Origin: Planococcus citri
Lineage: Eukaryota > Arthropoda > Insecta > Hemiptera > Pseudococcidae
DNA length: 64,000 bases
Assembly: GCF_950023065.1 (NCBI RefSeq)
Contig: NC_088679.1
Span: 73,780,001-73,844,000 of the forward strand
Reading direction: 5' to 3'
Positions 34,452-47,231 of this stretch are shown here, piece by piece. Below the pieces are notes generated by a model. The model ran no database searches. It was not told where the DNA came from and was given only the letters and a program-made list of their open reading frames with translations. The first letter of the stretch is position 1; every line of letters starts with the position of its first letter. The translations under genes and the position numbers were made by a program.

Positions 34452-37391
34452 GTAGGCAAGTTGAAATTCAAAATTAGTACACTTGAAAACACCATAACTT
34501 ATAAACGATAGGATTTCTTACATTTTTAAAAAAATTTGTAGACCAGGTACTTAATACGTAATAAAATTGCACAGCCCAGTATAGCTTTTATCAAGACACA
34601 ATTGAGTTGTAATTTGAAATCAGCACTGTTAAGAGCGTGACTGTCATGTCAAATTTGTAATTTCAAAGTTGACCAAAACAGTACGGTAAATATTTTTTGA
34701 ATTACTGTACATATAATACACCGCAAATAGATTTTCTTCGGATTGCAGCAATCACGAGCAATTAAGGCAACATAACTGAGCTTTGCGATACAACAAATTT
34801 TCAACAGTGGAAATAGACAGAACACTACCCAAAAAAATTTCCATGAAAACGAAACTAACTCCACGTATCTAAGTTCAGAAGTCTCGTATTAAAAAAGTAA
34901 GTTGATATTTAAAATTAGTGCGCTTGAAAATACCACAAATCATAAACGTCGCAACTTTTTCAATATTTCAAAAATTTGTAGGTTGATTGCTGGGTTCGAG
35001 GAACTCGTATCAAAAAAATGAGATGAAATTTGAACTCATCGACATAAATAATAGGATAAACGATACGCCAAGTGATTTTCAATCTGTATTTAGAGTTGAC
35101 CAAAATTAATTGGTACCTGATAAAATCTTCCATTTTTAGGTGCTGAGATCCCAGCAGAACAAAATTTTTTCAATGTGTAAAAAAATGGAGACAGTCAATG
35201 TTTTTAAATGTTTAAAAAATTTACGGCGTTTTACGTACAGTAAGGTAATAAATAAAAATGGTTCTCTGAACTAGGTAGTGAATTTTCACCTGATAGGAAT
35301 TGAAATATCAGCGAGGAACTCGATTGTGGGGATTAGGTATTACTTACTCAAAATTGACGAAAACTAGCCAATCATGCAAATGATCAGTGAGCATCTATGG
35401 ATTCACAGTACCTACGTATCTACTCGTACAATGCAGAGAATTGGAATACCCTATCGTTGATTAATATTTGCTTCGCTGCCCTGAGATTAGAAGCTGGAAA
35501 GCGGATCAAAAAATGAATTTGAAATTTGGAATCAGCTTCTCTGAAACCCCAGTAAATCATAACTTGGGTCATTTCAACTTTTTCAAGCTGATTGAAAACA
35601 ACCACTTCGAATTGTGGCACGGAGTAAAGTTCTGTTATCTGCAGAATTTAGGTTCAGAAGACCCGTATCAAAAAAGTAAGTTGAAATTCAAAATTAGCAC
35701 GTTTGAAAATACTTACCTACTGTAACCGTAAATTATATAAACGAAGGGATTCCTTCAATTTTTTCTATAATTTGTAGAGTAATTGCACAGCCCAAGTAGC
35801 TCCTATCCAGACAATGAATTGAAATTTGAATTCAGCTCTATTGAGAATGTGACCAACGATGTACATACCTACCAAGTCAATTTATAATTTCAAAGTTGGT
35901 CGAAAGAGTGTGGTAAATATTTGTGAAATCACTTCAATTAGGCTACCTTTAATGTACCGCAAACAGATTTTCTTCGAGTTTCAGCAATCACCAGCAATTA
36001 GATAACAAAACTGGGCATTTTTCCAGCAAAATCGGTAAGCTTAGACCCAAACTAAGACTGATCAGGCTTGGAATGGTCCAAATTTCAACGATTCTTCAGC
36101 GAGTGACTCGATTTTGGATATTGCTCCAAGCAAAGCAACGGAAATTTACTGATACAATGACTGTACTCGTATTAAAAAAAGTAAGTTGACATATAAAATT
36201 AGCATGTTTGAAAACACCGCAAAATATAAACGACGAATTAAGTAGGTACTCTTAGGCCTAATTGTTTCTAAAATTTGTAGAGTAATTGCGCAGCCAAGTA
36301 GCTCCTATCCAGACAATGAATTGAAATTTGAAATCAGCACTATTGAGAACGTGACAAACGATGTACCTATACCAAGTCAATTTGTAATTTCAAAGTTGAT
36401 CAAAAGGGTGGGGTAATTTTTTTTGAAATTACTCCTTATAAGGCTACCTTCAATACATTGCAAACAAATTTTCTTCGAATTGCAGCAATCACGAGCCATG
36501 TACGATCCGACAACTGAGCATTACGACAACTAATTTTCAACAGTGGAAATAGAAAGAACGCCACCCAAGGAAATTTCAGCAAAATCGGAAAACTTGAACC
36601 CAAACCAAGACTGATTATGCTTGGAATGACCCAAAATTTCAACAATTTTTCAGCGAGTGACTCGATTTTGCATTGTTCCAAGCAGACGAATGCCGGAAAT
36701 TTACAGATACTACAAATTCAATTTCGTAGAATTCAAATATGCATCATAAATTATGCTTTGCTGCACTGTGAAGAGGAATGCCGTTCCAGGTAAGTCTAGG
36801 ATGCCCCTACTCATATAAAAGTAAGTTGACATTTAAAATTACCGCGCTCGAAAATAACACAAACCGTAAACGACAGGAGTTTTCCAATATTTCAATACAT
36901 TTGTGGGTTCATTTCGAGGTCGGAGGAACTCATATCAGAAAAATGAATCCGAAATTTGAAATCAGCTCTTCTAAACCGTTCCACCTATAACTAGGTAACG
37001 ACAAAGTACCTACTATTTGTAGAGGGGCTGCATTAATGAAGTAAGTTGAAATTTAAAATAAACGCATTCAAAAGCACCACAGATGATACTACGGAAATTG
37101 GTGGGCCAATTGTGAAATCCAAATGAGGCGGGCCTTCACCACATTAAGTTAAAAGTCAATAAAGCCATAGTAAGTAATTTTTAACAGATTCTGCAACGGA
37201 ATATGCTAATTTCATCGATTCTTCAGCAATTTCACTAAACATAGGAATTTAACCTATCCGAGGACTTGATTTTTAGTAGCTTCTATCAAGTGCTCACGAC
37301 TTATTCCGGTTACTCTGACACAAAAATGGTAAAAATTCACCGAATCATCAGTAAAAATCTAGATCGCCAATTGAATCAATACTGGCAGTGG

Positions 37392-38720
37392 GCCGCATAT
37401 TCGAATGTACCGATTAGTAGAATACAATAGAACCACAGGGGGTAAAAACTGTATCCGAATGTCCGAAGCGAAATGACCGCCAATGTCCCAAAAGGTGTAT
37501 CCGAATGTCCGAAGTAAAAAAAACCTTGTATGACTAGGGATTCCCAAACATATCTCAGTTTTGACGAATATGGAACCCAATGGAAAGTACAACTATATAC
37601 GAGTACCTTGCATGAAGCATAAAAATACCTAGATAAGCGTAAGGTCGATGAAGATGGGCTCATAAAACCCCAAAATAGATTTATGAGAGGCCCCACTCCC
37701 AATCCTGAAATTATGATCGACTGTATAGCCTAAGCCTTATTGCATTTTTACTTCAGGAAAATCAGGCTAAAAACCATTGAGAAGGCACAAAAATTTACTT
37801 TTTTACAGCTGAAAAGTCTAAACCCTTAAAAGGCATGTCAAGGACCCCTTCAAAACGCACATGCAAATTTTCCAGCCTTCCAAGTCGATTTGTGAGGTTT
37901 CTCTTCTCCAAATTGCTCTAAAAAGTTGATTTTGATTTTTTTGACCTTTATCGCCTGCTTTTGTTTTTCCCTCTCAAGAATTTGGACATACCTCAATTTT
38001 TTAGCCAAAGTAATCTCCACTCATATTTTTCAAATCCAACGTAAAATCACACAAAATATGAAATTCCTCTGGCTAAAGCTGAAATGTTCTTATAGTCCAA
38101 GAAGAGGGGGAGGGATGAAAAAAAATTGTTTTAAACGTATGTGCCTATAATCTTGATTGAGAACTGAAGAAAATTCTAAGATATCTTTCTTGATCTTACA
38201 ATTACGAGTAGGTAGATCATTTCATGACTATTAGGTATACCTTTTTTCTGATATCTAACATTTGCCTATCGGCTAGTACGATTCATTTTAATAATCTCCA
38301 AATTTTCAAAACGTAAACCTAAATGTTCTTTTCCAATTTCAAAAATCAAAACAATTTCACAGGTAAGTTTTCAACTATTTTTTCAAATTTTTGAAATTGA
38401 CAAAAATTATTTAAAAATTGGCACCACTGCCTAACAAAATATTTCCTTGGTTTCAGGAATGATATCTTTCTACAATTTAGCATAATTATTAATTAATGCG
38501 AAATATTTACCAAGAAAAATTTGTTAAACTAGGTACATTATATTCAACAGATGTACCTAGACCTACTTTAGAAACCCCTGTAAGTGCAAAAATCCAAACG
38601 GACATTCAGATACACTTTTTGGGACATTCGCGGTCATATTGCAACGGACATTCAGATACAGTTTTTACCCCCCATGGTTCTACTGATAACCACTAATCGG
38701 TACATTCGAATATGCACCGT
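37392..38720. mobile_element. hAT-like non-autonomous element, 8-bp TSD
   Basis: Flanked by GGCAGTGG (37384-37391 and 38721-38728). The terminal regions are inverted repeats of about 130 bp: GCATATTCGAATGTACCGAT at the left, its complement at the right, and further in GTATCCGAATGTCCGAAG / GGACATTCAGATAC and GGGGGTAAAAACTGTATC. Interior is AT-rich with no transposase. Minus-strand frames at 37359-37702 lie in the terminal repeat and are not genes. Confidence 0.82.
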
Positions 38721-39615
38721 GGCAGTGGTAACCAAAATCCTGACTGAATTTTCACCCGATAAGAATTTAAATATCAGGTAGGGACTCGATTTTGGATAGT
38801 GTTACTTAAAACTCACAAAAATCTGCTTATTATGAAGCCTACCTAAACAGCTTGAGAATCCATTGATTCACAGTACATACAATGCAGAGAATTGGAATAT
38901 CATTAATATTAGCTACACTGAGATTAGAAGACACCATATTTTGTTAATAGATAGGTCCAGAAGACCAGTATCAAGAAAGTAAGTTGAAATTCAAAATTAG
39001 TACGTTTGACAACACTGCAAATGGTAAAAGACATGATTTCTTCAATTTTTTCTAAAACTTGTATAGTACCTACTTAGTTAATTGCACAGCCCAAGTAGCT
39101 TCTATAAAGGCAATGTGTTGAAATTTGAAATCAGCACTATTGAGAAGGTGACAAACAATTGTACTTATGTACCTACTTATCAAGTCAATTTGTAATTTCA
39201 AAGATGATCAAAACAGTGGGGTAAATATTTTTTAAATCACTCTTAATTAGGCTACCTTTAATACACCGCAAACAGATTTTCTTCGAGTTGTAGCAATCAC
39301 AAACAATTAAGATTTTACCAAACTGGTCATTACGACAACAAATTTTCAAAAGTGGAAATAGGAACAACACCGTCCAAGGAAATTTCAGCAAAATCGGAAA
39401 ACTTAAACCAAACCAAGACTGATTACCTAGTGATACCTATGCTTGAAATGATCCAAAATTAATTTACCATGAGAAAAGATATCAATTACCTAGTTACACT
39501 GAATCATCAACAGAATGAAACGGCAATATTCAATTACATAATTCCAGAAGAAAAGTATGCAAAAGCCAGTAAGTAACTTTTTACTGGTTTTGAATCAATT
39601 TCATCAATTCCTCAG

Positions 39616-39860
39616 CAACTCATAATAATATAAACGATATGAAGTTTGGGTTACTGGAAGCTTTAGTCACCTACACCTACATGTATTGTAGCGAGGATTA
39701 CCATAGCTTGTGAAAATGTGAAAGAATTTCTGAACAATGCATCAGTCGCGGCAGATTATGGGTTTAATCAACGTCGAAGTTGAAATCAGCTCTTCTGAAA
39801 CATCAGGAAATCATGGGTCACAAGATCCTATAAATAGGCTAAGAAGAAATTCGTTCTCGA
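39616..39860 (+). pseudogene. BTB/POZ fragment copy 5, running into the array core
   Basis: KFGLLEALVTYTYMYCSEDY, the common shift, then a frame that stays open as RQIMGLINVEVEISSSETS and on through GNHGSQDPINRLRRNS. This is the clearest join between a BTB C-terminus and the FEISSSETS peptide that every array monomer repeats. Confidence 0.7.
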
Positions 39861-40189
39861 AAATACCACAAACCATAAACGACGCTACCTTTTTAATATT
39901 TCAAAAATTTTTAGGTTGATGGCTGGGTCCGAGGAACTCGTATCAGAAAAATGAATCCGAAATTTGAAATCGGCTCTTCTGAAACCTCAATAAATCACGG
40001 GTCACACAATTCTTCAAATAGGTAAGCTAAACAGATGATTCTACAGTAATCTAATTTGTTTAGAAGGGCCGCATAGATGAAGTAAGTTGAAATTTAAAAT
40101 TAGCGTGTTCTAAAAACACCACAGACAATACAACTGTTTCAAAATTTTAAAAATTGGTGGGCCAATTGTGTGGCCAAAGGACTACTGAA

Positions 40190-40420
40190 GGGAATCGAAC
40201 AATACATTCAGTCAAAACGCAAACGCAACCTAGAATAATTGGACATTACATTCAGTCAAAAGTCAATAAAGCCAGTAAGTAATTTTTGTTACAAATTCTG
40301 TAGTCAATGCTAATTTCATCGATTCTTCAGTAACTTATTCTGGTTACTCTGACACAAAAATGGTAAAAATTCACCGAATCATCAGTGAAAATCTAGATCG
40401 CCAATTGAATCAATAGTGGC
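40190..40420 (+). pseudogene. D block as a two-exon mini-model with a 56-nt intron
   Basis: The upstream frame TQTQPRIIGHYIQSKVNKA ends one base into a codon at the donor GTAAGT (40275). After the acceptor ATTCTTCAG (ends 40330) the codon is completed and the frame continues TYSGYSDTKMVKIHRI and ISENLDRQLNQ to TAG at about 40416. The intron-like part contains TGCTAATTT about 20 nt before the acceptor, a good insect branch-point match. It is the best of ~28 D copies. The final TAG could be a real end or a lesion. Function unknown. Confidence 0.4.
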
Positions 40421-42540
40421 AATGGTAATCGAAATCCTGACTGAATAAATGAAAATAGTTCATATCTAGTGAATTTTCACCCGATAAGAATTGAAATATC
40501 AGCGAAGGACTTGATTTTGAATATTGTCAGGTACTTACTTATTACTCACGAAAATCTGCTAATTATAAATACCAAACAGCTTGAGAATCCATTGATTCAC
40601 AGTACAGTATACAATGCAGAGAATTGGAATATCATTAATACTTATAGGCTCCATAGCTACACTTGTGAGATTAGAATAAGGAACAAAATTTTGGTCGGAG
40701 TCGAAGTCAGGTCCAGAAGACCCATATTATCCAAAAAGTACCTAAGTTGAAATTCAAAATTAGCACGTTTGAAAACACCAAACATTGTAAACTACATAAT
40801 TTCTTAAATTTTTTCTAAAATATGCTGAAATTTGAAATCAGCATGGTGACAAACAACTGTATATAGTTACCCACATACCTACCAAGCCAATTTGTAATTT
40901 CAAAGTTGATCAAAACAGTGGGGTAAATATTAATCAGCTCTTCTGAAACCTCAATAAGGTAAATCTCGGGTCACACAATTCTTTAAATAGGCTTAGGAGA
41001 AATTCCAGCAAGAATCACAAAGTATTATGTTAATTATGTTCAGAGGGTCAGTATTAATGAGGTAAGTTGAAATTTAAAAGTATCGCATTTAAAAACATCA
41101 CAGACGATACGACTGTACCAACATTTTCAAAAATTGGTGGGCCGATGGTGAAACCCGCGGACTTCAGCACCTCGCATTCAGTCAAAAGTCAATAAAGCCA
41201 TTAAGTAATTTTTAACATATTCTGCAGCTAATGCTAATTTCATCGATTCTTACCTACAGTTTCGTCTTAAGTTCAGGATTCCCATATTAAAAAAGTAAGT
41301 TGACATTTAAAATTGAACTGCTTGAAAATACCACAAACCATAAACGATGCAATTTTTTCAATATTTCAAAATTTTTTAGGTCGATTGCGGGCTCCGAGGA
41401 ACTTGTATCAGAAAAATGTATCCGAAATTTGAAATAGCTGTTCTGAAACCTCAATAAATCATGGGTAACACAATTTTTTTAAATAGGCTACAAAGAAATT
41501 CATTCATAGGTACGTAAAAGACATCACCATTTCTTTAGAGAGCCCATATTAATGAAGTAAGATGAAATTTAAAATTAGCGCGTTCAAAAACACCGCAGAC
41601 GATACGACTGTCTCAAAATTTTGAAAATTGGTGGTAGCCCGATTCTGAGGCCGACGAAGGACACATAAAGTAGGTAATTTGTATATGTATTATGACTTAT
41701 GACATTCAGTCAAAAGTCAATAAACCCAGCAAGTAATTTTTTACAGATTTTGCAGGTAATGCTAATTTTATCGATTCATCGCAGAAACTTAGGTATTCAG
41801 GTTACTCTGACATAAAAATGATGAAAATTCACCGAATCATCCAGTGAAAATCTACATTACCAGTAGTAGTGATAACCCAAGACCTCACTGAATAAATGAA
41901 AGTGGTCACTGATCTAGTGAATTTTCACCCGATAGGAATTGAAATATCAGCGAAGGACTTGATTTTGGATATTGTTACTATAAACGACGCAATTTTTTCA
42001 GTACTTCAAAAATTAGTAGGTCGATTGCGGGTTCCGAGGAACTTGGGTATCAGAAAAATTAATCCAAAATTTGAAATCAGCTCTTCTAAGATCTCAATAA
42101 ATCACGGGTCACACGATTCTTTAAATAGGCTAAGTAGAAATATAGAAAATAATTTGTTCAGTATAGGCTCGTATTAATGAAGTAAGTTGAAATTTAAAAA
42201 TAAAATTAGCGTTTTTAAAAACACCGCAGACAATACGACTGTTTCAAAACTTTAATAATTGGTGGGCCAATTGTGAGGCCGAAGGACTACTGATGGGTAG
42301 TTGAGCAGCTCGTTACATTACCTAATTACATTAAGTCAAAAGTCAATAAAGCCAGTAAGTAATTTTTTTTACAGATTCTGCAGCTAATGCTAATTTCATC
42401 GAATATTGCTTTGCGACGCTGAGATTAGAAGGGAAAGCGGATCAAAAAATGAATTAGAAATTTAGAATCAGCTTCTTTGAAGACCCATCAAATCATACCT
42501 AGGTCATTACGAATTTTTCAATTCAAAATGAAACATGGGA

Positions 42541-43131
42541 TTAAGGGCCGATTCCGCATACACGATTGCATACCTGATCCGCCTGATTTTCGAGTGTTGA
42601 GATCTCGAGATCTATCCGACGAAAATTGATGAAATTTGAAATATAGATACTATGAAGCAATTAGAAAAAAATGCCGGAGGGGATTTTTAATTACTTGAAT
42701 AGTTTTGGAATGAACAACGATTGAAAAGTGTTCAAATTTCGTTGATTTTCAATTTCAAATTCTACGAAAAATATTCAATCAAATGAAAATCCCATCCGAC
42801 ATTTTCTTTTAATTGTTTCAAAGTATATAATATTTTAAATTTCATTCAATTCTGTTCAGTAGATCTCCAGATCTGAAGATGCAAGGTGACAACTGGAGTT
42901 TACACGTGGCTAGTTTATTCAATTCAAACAACCGCAAGTAACTTGACTTTTCAATTAATTGGCGGATTATCCATTCCATTTCACGATGAAAAATAATAAA
43001 TACAAGTAAATTTATTTGATCAGACATGATCAAGTACTTGAAAGTAAATGTACTTGAATTAAGTAAACTTGCAACGTGTGAATTTTAGCGCCTGCTGCTT
43101 ATGCAAAAAAGTATGCGGAATCGGCCCTTAA
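42541..43131. mobile_element. TTAA-flanked MITE (piggyBac-like target site)
   Basis: Perfect 17-bp terminal inverted repeats GGGCCGATTCCGCATAC with TTAA at both ends (42541-42544, 43128-43131). A paralogous array copy without the insert has GGGATTAAGCAACGG at 6175-6190, giving the empty site. Interior non-coding; a minus-strand frame at 42842-43033 has no domain. Confidence 0.9.
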
Positions 43132-46013
43132 GCAACGGTAACTTAGGTCCAGAAGACCCCCGTATCGAAAAAGTAGATTGAAATTTAAAATTAGTACGCT
43201 TGAAAACACTGCGAATTGGAAACTACAGAATTTCTTAAATTTTTTCTAAAATTTAAAGAGTACCTACTTGAGTATAGGTAATTGCACAGTCCATTAGATT
43301 TCATCAAGACAATGAGTTGAAATTTTAAATCAGCACCACTGAGAATGTGAAAAACTATATATCATGTCACTTTGTAATTTCAAAGTTGACCAAAAGTGTA
43401 GTGTGATTTTTTTTAAAATTAGGTACTCCCACAAATTAGGCTACCTTTAATAGGTACACCGCAAACCGATTTTCTTCGAGTTGCAGCAATCACGACCAAT
43501 TAAAAATATACAAAACTGGTCATTATGACCGCAAATTCTCAACAATAACTGAAATAGAAAGCACACTACCCAAGAAAATTTCAGCAGTAAGTTGACATTT
43601 AAAATTAGCGCGCTCGAATATATCACATATTAAGCCATAAACGACACAAGTTTTCCAATATTACAATGCATTTGTAGGTTGATTTCGAGGTCCGAGGAAC
43701 TCTTATCAGAAAAATGAATCCGAAATTTGAAATCAGCTTCTTTGAAAACCCAGCAAATCATAACTTAGGTCATTTCAATTTTTTCAAGCTGATTGAAAAC
43801 AACCACGTCAAAAATAGGCGCTATTGTTAGATCCAGAAGACCCATTATCATAAAAGTAAGTTGAAATTTAAAATTATTACGCTTGAAAACACTGCAACTT
43901 GAAAACGGCAAGATATCTCTAATTTTTTCCAAAACTTGTAGAGTACCTAATTGCAGTAGATACATGGGTAAAAATTCAAGTTTGTATAGAATTAATAATT
44001 ATATATACCATAAATGATGCTTTGCTGCACTGTGAAGAGGAGTAGGACGAGGCTTCAAATTATACAAAGATTGGTTCGATTGCAAAATCCCCGTTTCAAG
44101 TTCAGAATTCCCGTACTAAAAAAGTAACCGAATCATCCAATGAAAATCTATATCACCAATTGAATCACTATGTAGACAAATGATGACCAGAGTCTATTTT
44201 GTCAGCTCGCAGGTGGATGAGGTGCACTGAATAAATTCCACTTGGTTTTGTTAGTCGTGTTCATTGATGATCTTATTATTCATTACCACACGTCTATGAA
44301 TCATATGTCTCGCTCTTGCCAGAAATTTCAAAAAAAATGTCTCGTTTTACCAACAAAAATTACAAAAAAGTATGTATTATGTAATTTTTTGGTCAATAAT
44401 TCCCAAGAAAGCCATAAGAAGTAGTCAAAGATCTGTTTCTTGTAAAAAATTGTCAACAATTTTCGCTTTTTCGAAATTTGATCTCGTTTTCTCGCAGAAA
44501 ATTCCAAAAATCCAAAGTAAGCAACGAGTTCCTTGAAAACGAAATAAAGGGCCGGACTAAGACAAGAAAGCTGACGACAACAAGAGTCCAGTTTACAGCT
44601 AAGTACTAACCAGAGGGATGGCTATGAGCAAGTAACTTTTTACTGGTTCTGAAGCTAATTTTATCGAGCCCTCGGTACATGCGCGGACCAGGTTTGTCAA
44701 CGAATCATCACTGAAAATCTAGATCGCCAATTAAATCACTATAGTAGTAGTGGTAGGTAACCGAAGTACTGACTGAATAATTGAAAATGGTCCACTGATA
44801 TAGTGAATTTTCACCTCATAGAAATTGAAATATCAGCGAGGGACTCGATTTTGGATACCTATTGCTACTCAAAAGTAGAAAATCTGCTCATTGAATAATC
44901 AGTGAGAATCCATTGATTCACAATATGCATTGCATATCTATGCTCGCACAATAATTCAGAGAATCGGAATATCATTAATATTTTGTTTCACGCCTAAGCT
45001 TAGATTAGAAGGGAAAGCGTATCAAAAAATGACTTTGAGATTTGGAATCAGCTTCTCTGAAAACCCAACAAATCGTAGGTAGGTCTTATACAACTTTTTT
45101 AATTCAATACGAAATATAATCTTACAACTTATAATGCATCGATAACCAGAACTTCAGAAGACCATGTATCAAAAAGGTAAGTTGAAATTCAAAATTAGTA
45201 CCTACGCTTGAAAACACAGCAAATTATAAACGACAGGATTTCTTCAATTTTTTCTCTAATTTGTACAGTAATACACAGCTCAAGTAGCTTCTCTACTCGT
45301 ATCAAGGCGATATGTTGAAATTTGAAATCTAGCACTGTTGAGAACGTGACAAACGAGATGCCACGTCAAATTTGTAATTTCAAAGTTGACCAAAAGAGGG
45401 GGGAAATATTTTTGAAATTACATACTCTCAATTACTATTAATACACCGCTAACAGATTTTCTTCGAATTGCACCAACGATCACGATCGATGCAATTTAAG
45501 AAAACAAAACTGAGCATTACGATACAACAAATTTTCAACAGTGGACATAGAAAAAACACCACCTAGAAAAATTTCAACAAGGCTGCCAGGTTATGTGTAG
45601 GTATAAGTTCAGAAGTCCCGTTCTAAAAAAGTAAGTTGACATTTAAATTTAGCACGCTTGAAAATACGACAAACCATACACGACGCAACTTTTTCAATAT
45701 TTCAAAAATTTGTAGATTGATTGTGGGTTCGAGGAACTCGTATTATCAGAAAAATTGAGATGGGATTTGAATTCATCGATATTGAAAATATAGGATGAAC
45801 GATACGCCCGAGTGATTTACAATTTGTATTTTCAGAGTTGGTCAAAATTAGGTAAGATATCTGATAGAATTCTCCGTTTTAGGTGCTGAGACCTCTGATC
45901 AAAATTATCTCAAGCATTCAACGATGATTCAATGTGTAAAAAAATGTAAGTAGACAAGTAAGTAATTTTTTCAAATTTTTAAAATTTGATTGCGTTTCAC
46001 GATGTAACCCGAC

Positions 46014-46145
46014 GTGAATAATTTCTTCAATCCAGCTCCCTTATATCAACAAACAACAGTTTTGGGCCATTCTGGAGCCTCCAGTGATCGATATACGCTT
46101 ATTGGAAACTCTCAGGACCATTTTTCTTGCACATTTGCTATCTGT
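46014..46145 (+). pseudogene. NNFFNP-type exon copy 2
   Basis: Best frame: NNFFNPAPLYQQTTVLGHSG, then ASSDRYTLIGNSQDHFS. Same order as 58693-58812, where it reads NNFFNPTPLYQQ and HSGASSNRYTLIGNSLDSF. It follows a GTAAGTAATTTTTT donor-like stretch by ~55 bp. The peptide is conserved between two copies 12 kb apart, which suggests it was once coding. No known domain. Confidence 0.45.
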
Positions 46146-46299
46146 ATTCATAATACTTTTATTCGTATTTGTTATTTTTACTCAATATTCAATATTTTAA
46201 ATTCTTTTTATAAAATCAAACTATTTTAATCTAATTTTTTTTTCAAATCAAAAACTTTCAAAATTCAAATTTCAATTTTTCAATTTTTTTTCTCTCTTG

Positions 46300-46429
46300 C
46301 AGGGGGAGATTGTTATGGAACTAGATGTTAGAGTTAGAGACTATTAGTTAGTCATTGTACATTCGTGTGTAAATACAGACGTTCGTTAATCGGTTGTTCG
46401 TTATTGAGTCACCACAAACTTGTAGAGTA
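46300..46429 (+). mobile_element. Copia-like LTR fragment with polypurine tract
   Basis: CAGGGGGAGATTGTTATGGA is the usual polypurine tract and LTR start (TGTTATGGAAC) of Ty1/copia elements. The fragment runs through GTCATTGTACATTCGTG to about GAGTCACCACAA, where the array resumes (ACTTGTAGAGTAATTGC). No pol remains. Preceded by ~70 bp of T-rich DNA. Confidence 0.55.
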
Positions 46430-46908
46430 ATTGCACAGCTCAGGTAGCTTCTATCCAGATAATTGGTTGAATTTTGAAATCAACACTATTGATAACGTGA
46501 CGAACGATATGCCAAGTCAATTTGTTATTTCAAAGTTGATCAAAACAGTGGGGTAATTTTTTTGAAATTACTCCCGATTAGGTTATCTTTAATACACCGC
46601 AAACAGATTTTCTTAGAGTTGCAGCAATCACGAGCAGTTTAGACAACAAAACTGGTCATTACGACAACAAATTTTCAAAAGTGAAAATAGAAAGAACACC
46701 ACCCAAAAAAATTTCGGCAAAATCGGAAAACTTGAACTCAAACCAAGACTGATTATGCTTGGAATGACCCAAAATTAATTTACCACGAGAAAAAATATCT
46801 ATTAGGTACAGCGAATCAACAGAATGAGACAGCAATACTCAATCCATATTATATAAAACCGGTAAGTAACTTTTTACTGGTTTTGAATTAATTTCATCAA
46901 TTCCTCAG

Positions 46909-47072
46909 TAACTCGAATATTATCGAACGATATGAAGTTTGAGTTACTGGAAGCTATAGTTACCTACATGTATTGTGGTGAGGATTACCATACCATAGCA
47001 CGTGAAAATTTAAAGGAACTTTAGAAGAATTGCACAGTCGCGGCATATTATGGGTTTAAAATCAACGTCGAA
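46909..47072 (+). pseudogene. BTB/POZ fragment copy 6, frame restored
   Basis: In phase with an upstream D-like GCCA end this copy reads ITRILSNDMKFELLEAIVTY, then MYCGEDYHTIARENLKEL, stopping at TAG (47032-47034). A four-base repeat (ACCA in CATACCATAGC) puts the IAREN part back into the frame that the other five copies have lost. Downstream the frame decays. Confidence 0.6.
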
Positions 47073-47231
47073 CATGAAATCAGCTCTTCTGAAACACCAG
47101 GAAATCATGGCCGGTCACAAGATCCTAAGTATAAATAGGCTAAGAAGAAATTCCAGAATGAAAAGACGAGCAATTTGTCCAAAAAGACCGCATTAATGAA
47201 GTAAGTTTAAATTTAAAATTAGCGCATATAA

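Larger units (their letters stand above)
31644..37391 (+). repeat. Higher-order repeat array, segment 9
   Basis: Donors: A 32086, 34452, 35676; B 32980, 33197, 33504, 34897, 36181, 36821; C 33267, 37041; D 33406, 33746, 37170. BTB fragment at 32757. The B block at 32887-32979 is open in frame: CEEEEDQGSNQKGWFTFE runs to VQNSHNKK at the donor. The B block at 33124-33196 is likewise open: CEEVEEKGANKTTHSS to VQDSRIKK. 34,870-35,600 is a close copy of 7,240-8,010. An inverted triplication lies at 33866-34107. Confidence 0.88.
38721..42540 (+). repeat. Higher-order repeat array, segment 10
   Basis: Donors: A 38979, 40738 (GTACCTAAG); B 41295; C 40082, 41062, 41557, 42182; D 40275, 42355; D donors altered at about 41202 (TTAAGT) and 41730 (GCAAGT). 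BTB copy at 39616. The piece 41062-41340 is a close copy of 33267-33560, including a shared deletion that fuses D to B (ACCTACAGTTTCGTC). Confidence 0.88.
43128..47231 (+). repeat. Higher-order repeat array, segment 11
   Basis: Donors: A 43173, 43856, 45177; B 43587, about 44124 (GTAACC), 45631; C 47201. GAEI-type block near 45883, NNFFNP block at 46014, a decayed Lys/Glu-rich exon at about 44508-44600, and the CGCGGACC block near 44680. BTB copy at 46909. A copia-like LTR fragment interrupts it near 46300-46429. Confidence 0.85.

Noticed and set aside
37376..37702. Minus-strand frames of 77 and 108 codons
   Set aside because: They lie in the long terminal inverted repeat of the hAT-like element at 37392 and have no recognisable domain.
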